NCBI RefSeq assembly: GCF_008253865.1
Contig: NZ_CP042331.1
Span: 124,001-188,000 of the forward strand
From: Bosea sp. F3-2
GTDB lineage: Bacteria > Pseudomonadota > Alphaproteobacteria > Rhizobiales > Beijerinckiaceae
DNA length: 64,000 bases
Direction of reading: 5' to 3'
This document shows positions 49,781 to 58,632 of this stretch, one piece after another. Under the pieces are notes generated by a model, which searched no databases, was not told the origin of the DNA, and saw only the letters and a program-made list of their open reading frames with translations. The translations under genes and the position numbers were made by a program. How positions within the stretch are numbered: the first letter of the stretch is position 1; each line of letters opens with the position of its first letter.

Positions 49781-50698
49781 CTACTCCGCCGCGGCCCTTG
49801 CGGCGCCCCAACTCGATACGATGGCGCGCAGCTCTGCCCGCTCGGCCTCGTTCAGCTCCGGCAGGCCGGGCAGGCGGACCGGGCCGACATCGGTGCCGAG
49901 AAGCCCAAGCGCCTCTTTCACCACCGTGACATTGGCGCCGTTGCCGTATTTGGTGCGCAGCTTCTCAAAGCCGGCGATGGCGTCGACCTCGCGGCGCGCG
50001 GTAGCATAATCGCCGGCTTCCAGCGCGCGCCAGACGGCGAGCGAGCGCTCCGGCGCGACATTGATCAGGCCAGAGGTGAAGCCGCGCGCGCCGAGCGCGT
50101 AGAAGGGAGCAGCCCAGCCCTCGGCGAGGCCGCAGATCCAGTTGGCCGAGGAGCCCTCCGTCTCGCGCACGCAATCGGCGAGCAGCATCATGTTGGGGGA
50201 GGCGAACTTCACGCCAGCGACGTTCGGGTGGGTCGCGACGCGGATCAGGTCCTTCACGCCGATCGCATCCGAACGGATATAGGCGACGAGCGGGATCGTC
50301 AGCGCCTCGGCGATGGCGAGAATGTAGTCGGCCTGGGATTGCGGCGCGGCGAAGGGATCGAGCGGGTGATGCACCATCGCGGCATCGCAGCCGGCCTTGG
50401 CGGCAAGCTTGCCGGTCGCGACAGCTTCGCGCAAAGACCTCCCGATGCCGGCCGTGACCAGCGCCTTGCCGGCAGCAGCCTCGGCCGCGACGGCGTGGGA
50501 GCGCTCCACCTCGGCCGTCGTCATCGGGTAGAATTCGCCGGTGTTGCCGGCGGAGACGATGTTGTGGATGCCGGCCTCGGCGATGCGCCGGACGATCCTG
50601 CCCGTCAGCGCCCAGTCGGCTTCGCCATCCGCCTTCCAGGCGGTGACGTGGACGCCGGAAATGCCGCGCAGCGCGCTGCGCACCTTGTCATTCGTCAT
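49781..50698 (-). CDS. DapA/DHDPS-superfamily protein, likely 2-keto-3-deoxy-sugar-acid enzyme
   Basis: A 305-residue TIM-barrel protein. The Schiff-base lysine is K164 (AGVKFASP), Y140 is the conserved tyrosine (AYIRSDA), and GNTGE is at 51-55. DapA-superfamily enzymes act as aldolases or dehydratases; next to an IlvD/Edd dehydratase they most often process 2-keto-3-deoxy-L-arabonate or a related acid. It starts at ATG 50698 with GGAGGGA upstream and overlaps the regulator's 3' end by 11 bases. The substrate is inferred from context only. Confidence 0.88.
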   Translation of the reverse strand: MTNDKVRSALRGISGVHVTAWKADGEADWALTGRIVRRIAEAGIHNIVSAGNTGEFYPMTTAEVERSHAVAAEAAAGKALVTAGIGRSLREAVATGKLAAKAGCDAAMVHHPLDPFAAPQSQADYILAIAEALTIPLVAYIRSDAIGVKDLIRVATHPNVAGVKFASPNMMLLADCVRETEGSSANWICGLAEGWAAPFYALGARGFTSGLINVAPERSLAVWRALEAGDYATARREVDAIAGFEKLRTKYGNGANVTVVKEALGLLGTDVGPVRLPGLPELNEAERAELRAIVSSWGAARAAAE

Positions 50699-51392
50699 AA
50701 TCCAGTCCCTCCGCATCCGCGCCGAAGACCAGCCGCACATGGGCCTTCGCCGAACGGACAATGTGACGGCGCATCCTGAGTTCGGCGAGCGCGGGATCGC
50801 GCGCCAGGAGCGCCTCGTAGATGCCGCGGTGCTCCTCGAAGCCGCGGCGGCGTTCGGCCAGCTCCGAATGAAGCGAAATGCGCTGGGCGTGATCGTACAT
50901 GCGCTGGCCGTCGAGGCGGCGTTCCAGATAGGTGCAGCCCGAGATGCGATGAATCGCGCGGTGATAGGTCTCGTTGAGCGCGACCAGATCCTCGAGATCG
51001 CCATGCTCCGTCGCCTGCTCCATCTCGGCGATCAGCCGGGCGAGCTCTCTCTCGTCGCTCCCGGTCAGGTGGTTCGCCGCGATATGGGCCATGACGCTTT
51101 CGAGCGCGGCCCGGCCGAGCGCCATCTCCAGCGCCTGTCGCGGGGAAAATTCGACGAAGACGCCGCGACGCGCCTCCGTCCGCACCAGCCCCTCACTCTC
51201 CAGCTTGCGGATCGCGTCCTTCACCGGGGTCGTGCTGACACCCAGCATCTCGGCGAGCTGGCGTTCGTTCAGCCGCTCGCCGTTGCGGAAGCGCCCAGCG
51301 ACGATGGCGCGACGCAGCCGCTCATGCACATGCTCGCGCAGCGAGCGCAGCAAGTCCGGGGCAACGGGTTCGACAGCAGGCTGCAACATCAT
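50688..51392 (-). CDS. GntR-family regulator, FCD subfamily
   Basis: About 234 residues: an N-terminal winged helix (NGERLNERQLAEMLGVSTTPVKDAIRKLESEGLV) and a C-terminal helical FCD effector domain (from about 90), with His and Asp residues of the type that bind metal and small acids. It is first in the minus-strand operon and divergent from the Bug-type binding protein. A double palindrome in the shared promoter is the probable operator. ATG 51392 is used; an open frame continues upstream to 51479. Confidence 0.9.
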   Translation of the reverse strand: MMLQPAVEPVAPDLLRSLREHVHERLRRAIVAGRFRNGERLNERQLAEMLGVSTTPVKDAIRKLESEGLVRTEARRGVFVEFSPRQALEMALGRAALESVMAHIAANHLTGSDERELARLIAEMEQATEHGDLEDLVALNETYHRAIHRISGCTYLERRLDGQRMYDHAQRISLHSELAERRRGFEEHRGIYEALLARDPALAELRMRRHIVRSAKAHVRLVFGADAEGLDYDE

Positions 51393-51488
51393 GGTTCCGA
51401 AGCGGCCGGGCCGGGCATCCACCAAAGCCGGATCACGACCTGCACCGCACATCCGCATCAAACAGCATAATCCTCCCATCTCAGCAAT

Positions 51489-51511
51489 CTGAAATTTCAG
51501 ATTTCAAATCT
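51489..51511. promoter_or_regulatory. Two overlapping palindromes, probable GntR operator
   Basis: CTGAAATTTCAG (51489-51500) and AGATTTCAAATCT (51499-51511) are both perfect dyads sharing two bases. They lie between the divergent GntR and binding-protein genes, where an autoregulatory operator would be expected. The sequence is much richer in A and T than its surroundings. Confidence 0.6.
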
Positions 51512-51591
51512 GGAATCCTGTGATATCCCTCAAGCAAGCGCCCTCGATGAGGCGCAAGGCGGAATGTCCGCGTCCGGGAGGAACGAAACCG

Positions 51592-52563
51592 ATGAGCATC
51601 AGCCGCAGAACGATTATTGCCGCCGCGTGCCTGGCCGCAGCCGGCCCCGCCTTCGCGCAGGGCGAATACCCGGGCAGCAAGGTCGTCACCATCGTTGTGC
51701 CCTTCGCTGCGGGCGGCACGACGGACCTGCTCGGGCGCATCCTGGCCGACCGGCTGGGCGCGCGCCTTGGCGGCAAATTCATCGTCGAGAACCGCCCCGG
51801 TGCCGGCGGCAACACCGGCGTTGCTGCTGTGGCGCGTGCGCCGGCGGATGGCTACACGCTGACCATGGGCACGGTCTCGACCCATGCGATCAACCCGGCT
51901 GTCTACGCCAAGCTGCCCTTCGACCATATCAAGGACTTCGCACCGATCTCGCAGGTGGCGAGCGTGCCGAACATCCTGATGGTCAATATCGATCTACCGG
52001 CCAAGACGGTTCCCGAGCTGATCGACCTGCTCAAGAAGAATCCGAGCAAGTATTCCTTCGGCTCGTCCGGAGCGGGGACCTCGACCCATATGGCGGCGGA
52101 GCTGTTCAAGGTTTCGACCGGCACCGATATGGCGCATGTGCCTTACCGTTCGAGCGGGCAGGTGACCCAGGACCTGCTCTCCGGCCAGATCCAGATCACC
52201 TTCGACAACATCACCATCGCCTGGCCGCATGTGCAGGACGGCAAGATCCGCGCCCTGGCGACCGCGACGCCGAAGCGGCTCGAAGTGGCCAAAGACTTGC
52301 CGGCGCTGGCCGAGTTCATTCCCGGCTATGACGCCAGCTCCTGGCACGGTTTCTTCGCGCCGTCCGGCGTGCCGAAGGAGATCGTCGCCAAGCTCTCGAC
52401 CGAGACGCAGGCCATCATGAAAGAGCCGGCGGTGATCGACCAGCTCAAGAAGCTCGGCGTCGATCCGGTCGGTTCGTCGCAGGAGCAGTTCACCGCCCAT
52501 ATCGCCTCGGAGACCAAGCGCTGGGCCGAAGTGGCGCAGAAGGCGAATGTGAAGATCGAGTAA
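51592..52563 (+). CDS. Bug-type (TctC) substrate-binding protein of the tripartite tricarboxylate transporter family
   Basis: A 323-residue periplasmic binding protein. The N-terminus has SRRTIIAAACLAAAGPAFAQ, a signal peptide with a twin arginine. The Bug pattern is seen in VTIVVPFAAGGTTDLLGR, ENRPGAGGNTGV and DGYTLTMG. The start ATG 51592 follows GGAGGA. The two membrane subunits (TctA, TctB) are not nearby, so the protein either uses distant ones or acts as a sensor. It is divergent from the GntR gene and likely serves uptake of the acid degraded by the locus. Confidence 0.93.
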   Translation: MSISRRTIIAAACLAAAGPAFAQGEYPGSKVVTIVVPFAAGGTTDLLGRILADRLGARLGGKFIVENRPGAGGNTGVAAVARAPADGYTLTMGTVSTHAINPAVYAKLPFDHIKDFAPISQVASVPNILMVNIDLPAKTVPELIDLLKKNPSKYSFGSSGAGTSTHMAAELFKVSTGTDMAHVPYRSSGQVTQDLLSGQIQITFDNITIAWPHVQDGKIRALATATPKRLEVAKDLPALAEFIPGYDASSWHGFFAPSGVPKEIVAKLSTETQAIMKEPAVIDQLKKLGVDPVGSSQEQFTAHIASETKRWAEVAQKANVKIE

Positions 52564-52655
52564 GAGCATCTGGCGCTTTCCAGCGCGCCGAAGCAGTCTC
52601 CGGCGAGACGGCGCACGACCGTGTCGATGCGCCGTGCCGATGGAGACCATGCGAC

Positions 52656-53666
52656 ATGACCACTCCCGCCCTCACCGAAGAGATCGCGCTGCGCTTCGCC
52701 CGGATCGCGCTCGGCCATGTCCGCCGGGAGTATCCGAACAAGCCGGACCACACGCTGGCCGGGCCGGAGGATGCGCGCACGCCCAGCGAGCTGCATCCCG
52801 TCTTCTACGGTAGCTATGACTGGCATTCCTGCGTGCATAGCTACTGGATGCTGGCCCGTCTGCTGCGGCGCTATCCGAAGATGGAAGCCGCCAACGACAT
52901 CGTCGCGCTGTTCGACGCGCAGCTCGTTCCGGAGAAGGTCGCGGTCGAATGTGCTTATCTCGCCGCCCCGACGGCGCGCGGCTTCAAGCGACCCTATGGC
53001 TGGGGCTGGCTCCTGAAGCTCGCTGCCGAGCTGAACGGACTCGACGATGGGCGCTGGGGCAGGGCGCTGGCGCCGCTCGCGGAGGCCTTCGCCCAGCGCC
53101 TCCGCGATTTCCTGCCGATCGCGACCTATCCGGTGCGAGTGGGTACGCATTTCAATACCGCCTTCGGATTGCGGATGGCGGCCGACTATGCGGATGCGAC
53201 CGGGGACGGCGCATTCCTGACACTGCTGCGCGAGACGGCGCTGCGCTGGTATGGTGCGGATACCGACTGCCCGGCCTGGGGCGAGCCGAGCGGCGACGAC
53301 TTCCAGTCCTCGGCGCTGATCGAGGCGGAATGCATGCGCCGGTTGCTGCCGGCGGAGCGCTTCCGGCCCTGGTTCGAGCGCTTCCTGCCGCGCGTGGCGC
53401 AGAGCGAGCCGGCCATTCTGTTCAAGCCTGCGACCGTCACCGATCGGACCGACGGCAAGATTGCGCATCTCGACGGGCTCAATCTCAGCCGCGCCTGGTG
53501 CTGGGGCGCGCTCGCCGCGGCCCTGCCGGAAGGTGATGCGCGGCGCCCTGTCATCGCGGACGCCGCACGGCGGCATCTCGAAGCCGGGCTGCCGCATATC
53601 GCCGGCGACTACATGGGCGAGCACTGGCTCGCCACCTTCGCCGTGCTCGCCATCGAGGAGCGCTAG
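52656..53666 (+). CDS. DUF2891 family protein
   Basis: A 336-residue soluble, helical protein. The family features are ELHPVFYGSYDWHSCVHSYWML at about 45-66 and the RGFKRPYGWGWLLKLAAEL and NTAFGLRMAADYA segments, which give an alpha/alpha toroid-like pattern similar to some glycosidases. The function is unknown, and the conserved DWHS and H residues suggest a catalytic or binding pocket. It lies about 90 bases downstream of the binding protein on the same strand, so it may belong to the same operon. Confidence 0.9.
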   Translation: MTTPALTEEIALRFARIALGHVRREYPNKPDHTLAGPEDARTPSELHPVFYGSYDWHSCVHSYWMLARLLRRYPKMEAANDIVALFDAQLVPEKVAVECAYLAAPTARGFKRPYGWGWLLKLAAELNGLDDGRWGRALAPLAEAFAQRLRDFLPIATYPVRVGTHFNTAFGLRMAADYADATGDGAFLTLLRETALRWYGADTDCPAWGEPSGDDFQSSALIEAECMRRLLPAERFRPWFERFLPRVAQSEPAILFKPATVTDRTDGKIAHLDGLNLSRAWCWGALAAALPEGDARRPVIADAARRHLEAGLPHIAGDYMGEHWLATFAVLAIEER

Positions 53667-53692
53667 GGCATGCCGATTTCTGACTGAAGCAC

Positions 53693-53792
53693 GGCGTCAT
53701 CCCGGACAAGCTGCGAAGCAGCGCGGATCCGGGATCCATCCTAAAGCTCCGGAGCCCTCCGATGGATCCCGGCTCAAGGCCGGGATGACGCC
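53693..53792. repeat. Palindromic intergenic repeat, family C, copy 5
   Basis: GGCGTCATCCCGG/CCGGGATGACGCC outer arms and GGGATCCATC/GATGGATCCC inner arms. Like copy 2 it uses TCCCGG. It separates the convergent DUF2891 gene and the eight-gene operon. Confidence 0.85.
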
Positions 53793-53827
53793 GCGGCTCC
53801 GAGAAAGGCCAGCACGCTCCAGGCCGG

Positions 53828-54865
53828 TCAGGCCGCGCCCCTCAACTCCGCGCCGCCGGGCCAGCCGAGCGCCGGTGCGACGAGAGTAGCGATGTCCCCG
53901 ATGATCTGGCGATAGTCCTCGGCGCTGAAGTTGTAGGGCAACTCCAGCCGCAGCGTATCGACGAGCGGCAGGATCGGATCGGCGGCGAGGCGTTCGATCA
54001 GCTCGGCGGCTGTTCCGACGAGGTCCGGCGTGAACAGCGTGCGTCGCTCGCCTTGCGGGGCGAGCGTGCGGGCGTGCCGGCTCGCGGCGTAGTCGCGATA
54101 GCGCTGCCGCGTCGTCGCATCCGCTCCATCGAGCGGCACGATCACGCGGCCGACGGCGATGCGCGGTGTGCCCTCACCGCGCCAATGCGCGCGGAACGTC
54201 TCGATATGGCGCCGCTGCGCCTCGAAGAAATCATCGGTCTCCTCACCGGTGTTGAGGTTGCCGACCAGCAGGTGGAAGCCGTTCTCCGCCGCCCAGCGCG
54301 CAGAGCGCAGCGAGCCGCCGCCATACCAGAGCCGCTGGCGCAGGCCCGGCGCGTGCGGGCGCAGCCTCGGCTGGTGCTCGCCAGCCGCCGAGGCGATGCG
54401 CGCGTCCGGTTCGCCGAGCCATTCCCCTTCGATATTCGCCGCGAGCCGGGCGACGCGGGCATGCGAGAAGTCGATCGTCGCAGGATCTCTGTCGAAAAGG
54501 CGTTCGCCCAGGAGCTTGCCGAAGGGCGGCGGGCCGGCGCTGAGGCCGATGTTCAACCGGCCGCCCGAGAGCACATCGACCAGCGAGAGGTCTTCCGCCA
54601 ACCTGAACGGATTCTCGTAGCCCATCTGGATGACGGCGGTGCCGAGCCCGATCCGGCGCGTGCGCTGCGTTGCGGCGGCGAGGAAGGTCGCCGCCGAAGA
54701 GATGCCGGGTTCGAGGTGGCGCTGGCGCACCCAGGCGCTGTCGAATCCGAGCGCTTCCCCATGTTCGAACAGTGAGAGCGTGTCTTCGAGCCCGCTCCGC
54801 GGGTCGGCGTCGTCGTAGTTGCCCGGTGTCAGGAAGGCGATGTGCCGGATCGAGAGCTGCGTCAT
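53828..54865 (-). CDS. LLM-class flavin-dependent oxidoreductase
   Basis: A 345-residue luciferase-like TIM-barrel monooxygenase, last gene of the operon. Typical sections are GFDSAWVRQRHLEPG, TRRIGLGTAVIQMGYENPFRLAEDLSLVDVLSGGRLNIGLSAGPP. It uses reduced FMN from the flavin reductase encoded at the start of the operon. One base separates it from the binding-protein gene upstream. It is the third and most generic monooxygenase of the cluster; a role in breaking a C-S or C-N bond is likely. Confidence 0.9.
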   Translation of the reverse strand: MTQLSIRHIAFLTPGNYDDADPRSGLEDTLSLFEHGEALGFDSAWVRQRHLEPGISSAATFLAAATQRTRRIGLGTAVIQMGYENPFRLAEDLSLVDVLSGGRLNIGLSAGPPPFGKLLGERLFDRDPATIDFSHARVARLAANIEGEWLGEPDARIASAAGEHQPRLRPHAPGLRQRLWYGGGSLRSARWAAENGFHLLVGNLNTGEETDDFFEAQRRHIETFRAHWRGEGTPRIAVGRVIVPLDGADATTRQRYRDYAASRHARTLAPQGERRTLFTPDLVGTAAELIERLAADPILPLVDTLRLELPYNFSAEDYRQIIGDIATLVAPALGWPGGAELRGAA

Positions 54866-54866
54866 G

Positions 54867-55799
54867 TCAGTATTTCGGCAGGCCGGGTGGGTTGGTCTCG
54901 GAGCGCTCCACGGCCTCCTCCTCGATGCCCCAGCGGGCGAGGGCCTGCCGGTATTTCCCGCTCTTGATCAGGTTGTTGGTCGCGAGCGTCAGTGCGTCGA
55001 CGAGCCCGCTGCCCTTGCGCGTGGTGATCGCGACGTCGGATTTCAGCGGCCAGCCGGCGCTGAGCGTGCCGATGCGCTTGATGTCCTTGTCGCGGGCGGC
55101 GACGAAGACGAGCTGGGCATGGGGCTGCACGACGACGTCGACCCGGCCCGCACGCAGCGCAACGAGACGCGCCGCCTCGTCGTCGAAGAGCTGCAGCTCA
55201 AGCGGCTTCAGCCCGGCCGCGACGTTCTGCTTGCCCCATTCCACCAGGATGCGCTCCTGGTTGGTACCGCCACCGACGCTGAGGCTGAGGCCCGCGGCGT
55301 CCTTGGGTTCCTTGATGCTGGCGATCTTGCTGTCGGCCTTGACGAAGAAGCCGTGCAGGCCCTGGCGATAGGTCGAGAAGTCGAATTTCTCCTTGCGCTG
55401 CTCGGTGACGCCGACATTCGAGATGACGGCGTCGTATTTCCCGGAAGCGAGGCCGAGCGGCCAGTCGGCCCAGGCGAGCGGCACGAGATTGAGCTTCAGG
55501 CCGAGGCTGTCGGCGATGAGCTGGGCGAAGTCGGGATCGGCGCCGACCACGGTCTTCGCGTCCGTGGCATAGGTCGCGAGCGGCGGCCCGCCCGGGCTGA
55601 TGCCGACGGTGAAGACGCCGGGTTCGACGAACTTGAAGCTCTTGGGGACGGCCGCGACGGCGGCCGGGTCCTTCTCGGCGCGGATGCGGCCGGGCTGTTC
55701 GGGGCCGAGATCAAAGGGCGATTGCTGGGCGAGGGCGGGCAGGCTCGCGGCGCTGAGCGCGCCGACGAGCAGCGACAGGAGCGTCCGTCGCGGGATCAT
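54867..55799 (-). CDS. Polar amino-acid ABC transporter substrate-binding protein (intact copy)
   Basis: A 310-residue periplasmic binding protein of family 3 type with signal peptide (TLLSLLVGALSAASLPALAQ). It includes GVFTVGISPGGPPLATYATD and the lobe sequence GKYDAVISNVGVTEQRKEKFDFSTYRQ. It is clearly paralogous to the preceding gene 55841-56766, sharing the SGKYDAVISNV and EKFDFSTYR blocks and the closing TNPPGLPK. It ends complete at GLPKY. Confidence 0.93.
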   Translation of the reverse strand: MIPRRTLLSLLVGALSAASLPALAQQSPFDLGPEQPGRIRAEKDPAAVAAVPKSFKFVEPGVFTVGISPGGPPLATYATDAKTVVGADPDFAQLIADSLGLKLNLVPLAWADWPLGLASGKYDAVISNVGVTEQRKEKFDFSTYRQGLHGFFVKADSKIASIKEPKDAAGLSLSVGGGTNQERILVEWGKQNVAAGLKPLELQLFDDEAARLVALRAGRVDVVVQPHAQLVFVAARDKDIKRIGTLSAGWPLKSDVAITTRKGSGLVDALTLATNNLIKSGKYRQALARWGIEEEAVERSETNPPGLPKY

Positions 55800-55840
55800 G
55801 ATGGTCTCCAGTTCTTGCGATGTGCGCTAGGGCGAGGTGT

Positions 55841-56766
55841 TCACGCCTTCGGCAGGCCGGGCGGGTTGGTGCGCGATTCCTCGATGGCCTCGGCCGAGAG
55901 GTTCCAGCGCGCGAGTGCCCTGGCGTAGTCCTGATCTGGGTGTTGAGCGCCTGCGTGATGGCGTCGGCAAGGCCAGCGCCCTTGCGGGTGGTCACCGCGA
56001 TCTCGGCGAGGATCGGCCAGCCGCCACTGAAATTGCCGGCGAGCCGCGTCTTGCCTTCCTGCGCCGCCTTGAAGCTCAGCAGAGCGTTGGGGCCGAGATA
56101 GGCGTCCGCTCGACCGGATTCGAGCGCGAGATAGAGCACGACATCATCGTCGTAATACTGGATCTCGACCGGCTTCAGCCCCGCCTTGATGTTGGCCTCG
56201 TTCCAGCGCAGCAGGATCTGCTCCTGATTGGTGCCGGAGGAGACGATGACCTTGAGGCCGGCGACATCGCGCGGCTCGCGGATGACGATCTCGTTGTCCT
56301 TCTTCACATAGAAGCCGAGCAGGTCCTTGCGGTAGGTCGAGAAGTCGAACTTCTCCTTGCGCTGCTCGGTGACGGTGACGTTGGAGATCACGGCATCGTA
56401 TTTGCCGGAAGTGACGCCGAGCGGCCAGTCGGCCCAGGCGGTCGGCACCACCTCAAGCTTGCGGCCCAGCGCATCGGCGACGAGCTGACCGATGTCGGGC
56501 TCCGAGCCGATAATCGTCCGGGTGTCGCTGGCGTAGCTGCCGAAGGGGAGGCGCCCCGCAGTATTCGCGATCGTGAAGACGCCATCCTTCACGAATTTCG
56601 CATCCTTGGCGATGAGCTTGATCGCCTCCTCGTCAATCTGCGCGCGGGGGCGGCCCGGCTGTTCGGGCGAGAGGTCGATGGTCTGCTGGGCGAACGCCCT
56701 GGCGGGGAGGATGGCCGCCGAAGCGGCGCCGGCGAGAAGGCTCAGTGAATCGCGTCGCGTGATCAT
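55841..56766 (-). pseudogene. Polar amino-acid ABC transporter substrate-binding protein, frameshifted near its 3' end
   Basis: The N-terminal 280 residues match the adjacent paralogue (signal peptide, AWADWPLGVTSGKYDAVISNV, EKFDFSTYRKDLLGFY). After ALNTQI (55933) the frame departs, but a second frame then resumes family similarity from 55930 down to a stop at 55841 (DYARALARWNLSAEAIEES, then TNPPGLPKA). Comparison with the paralogue shows about seven bases missing between these points. Read in the first frame, translation runs on to 55711, into the next gene. Either the gene is inactivated, it produces a protein with an altered tail, or the sequence has an error here. Confidence 0.8.
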
Positions 56767-56792
56767 GGTCGGACTCCTTGTGCGGCGGGAGG

Positions 56793-58595
56793 TCAGAGCA
56801 CCTTGGCGAGGAATTCGCGGGTGCGGGGATGGTTGGGGGTGCCGAGCACCTGGGCGGGAGCGCCGGTCTCGACGATGCGCCCGGCCTCCATGAAGACGAC
56901 CTGGTCGGCGACCTCGCGGGCAAAGCCGATCTCATGGGTGACGATGATCAGCGTCGAGCCGGAGCGGGCGAGCTCCTTGATGACGTCGAGCACCTCGCCG
57001 ACGAGCTCAGGGTCGAGCGCCGAGGTCGGTTCGTCGAAGAGCAGGACCTTGGGCTTGAGCGCCAGAGCCCGGGCAATGGCGACACGCTGCTGCTGGCCGC
57101 CGGAGAGCTGGCGCGGATAGGCCTGCGCCTTGTCGGCGAGGCCGACGCGGGCGAGCAGTTCCTGTGCCTCGGCCCACGCCTGCTCGCGGGAGAGGCCGCG
57201 CACCGTCACCGGCGCCTCGACGATGTTCTCGATCGCGGTCAGATGCGGGAAGAGGTTGAAGTTCTGGAAGACCATGCCGACGTCGACACGCCGGGTCAGG
57301 ATGTCCTTCTCCTTCAGCTCGTAGAGCGTCTCGCCGTCCTGACGGTAGCCGATCAGCTCGCCATCGATGGCGATGAAGCCCTCGTCGACGCGCTCCAGAT
57401 GGTTGATCGAACGCAGCAGCGTCGACTTGCCCGAGCCGGACTGACCGATGATCGCGGTGACGCTGCCGGGGCGGAGCGACAGGCTGACATCGTTCAGCAC
57501 CTTGAGATGGCCGAAGCTCTTCGAGACATGGCTGATGCGGATCTCGCCGCCGCTGCGGGGGGAGAGTGTGGCGAGCGAGGTCGTGCGCTGTGCGGCGGGA
57601 ACCGGCGCGGGGGAGGCGAAGCTGGTTGTAGCGGTCGCTGCTGCGATGCGACTGCGGCCCAGCCAGCGCAGCGCCTTGTCGATGACCGAGGGCGGCGGGT
57701 TGCGCAGAGCGCCGCGCGAGTAATAGCGCTCGACATGATGCTGGATGAAGGAGAGGACGCTGAGGATGACGAGGTACCAGACCGTCGCCACCATCAGGAG
57801 CGGGATCACCTCCAGATTGCGCCGGTAGATGACCTGGATGGTGTAGAACAGCTCCGGCAGGGCGAGGATGTAGACCTGCGAGGTGCCCTTCGCGAGGGTG
57901 ATGACCTCGTTGAAGGCGGTCGGCAGGATGGTCCGCATCGCCTGCGGCAGCACGATGCGCGAGACCTGGCGGCGGCGCGGCAGGCCGAGGGCGGCAGCGG
58001 CCTCGAGCTGGCCCTGGTCGACGGAGAGGATGCCGCCTCGCACGATCTCCGAGGAGAAGGCGGCGGCATTCAGCGTCAGACCCAGCACGGCCGCGAGGAA
58101 GGGTGTGATCAGCTGCGTCGTCGACCAGGAGGCGAAGCTGATCTCGGTAAACGGGATGCCGAGCCAGATCGTGCTGTAGAGATAGCCGAGATTGTTCAGG
58201 ATCAGCAGCAGCACGATCAGCGGGATCGAGCGGAAGAGCCAGACATAGCCCCAGGATAGCGAGGCGAGCAGCGGCGAGCCGGAGACCCGCGCCAGCGCCA
58301 GCACGGTCCCGAGCAGGAAGCCGAACACCGTGCCGAGCAGGGTGAGCAGCAACGTGCGGCCGAGCCCCGCCAGCACCGGCTCGGCGAAGAACCACTCGGC
58401 GAAGACGTCCCAGCCCCAGCGCGGATTCGAGAGTACCGAGTTCAGAACGGCGAAGAGCACGACGCCGGCGAAGACGGTGCCGATGATGCGCGCCGGATAG
58501 CGCGCCGGGACGATGCGGTAGCGGCTGAAATCGCGATGCGGCGCTGGATTCTGGGCGTGCGCGGGCAGGCCCGCGAAGTCGCTGGCGAGGGTCAT
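56793..58595 (-). CDS. Fused ABC permease-ATPase of a polar amino-acid transporter
   Basis: 600 residues combining two transporter subunits normally encoded separately. Residues about 35-310 are a HisM/GlnP-type permease (EAAAALGLPRRRQVSRIVLPQAMRTILP contains the EAA loop), joined by a Ser/Ala/Pro-rich linker to a GlnQ-type ATPase from about 350: Walker A GQSGSGKST, signature LSGGQQQR and Walker B VLLFDEPTSALD. Two such chains would build a whole importer with the adjacent binding proteins. Gaps to neighbours are about 30 bases. Confidence 0.95.
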   Translation of the reverse strand: MTLASDFAGLPAHAQNPAPHRDFSRYRIVPARYPARIIGTVFAGVVLFAVLNSVLSNPRWGWDVFAEWFFAEPVLAGLGRTLLLTLLGTVFGFLLGTVLALARVSGSPLLASLSWGYVWLFRSIPLIVLLLILNNLGYLYSTIWLGIPFTEISFASWSTTQLITPFLAAVLGLTLNAAAFSSEIVRGGILSVDQGQLEAAAALGLPRRRQVSRIVLPQAMRTILPTAFNEVITLAKGTSQVYILALPELFYTIQVIYRRNLEVIPLLMVATVWYLVILSVLSFIQHHVERYYSRGALRNPPPSVIDKALRWLGRSRIAAATATTSFASPAPVPAAQRTTSLATLSPRSGGEIRISHVSKSFGHLKVLNDVSLSLRPGSVTAIIGQSGSGKSTLLRSINHLERVDEGFIAIDGELIGYRQDGETLYELKEKDILTRRVDVGMVFQNFNLFPHLTAIENIVEAPVTVRGLSREQAWAEAQELLARVGLADKAQAYPRQLSGGQQQRVAIARALALKPKVLLFDEPTSALDPELVGEVLDVIKELARSGSTLIIVTHEIGFAREVADQVVFMEAGRIVETGAPAQVLGTPNHPRTREFLAKVL

Positions 58596-58632
58596 GGCTG
58601 GCTCTTGTTATGTGAGAAGGAGGAGCGGGCCG

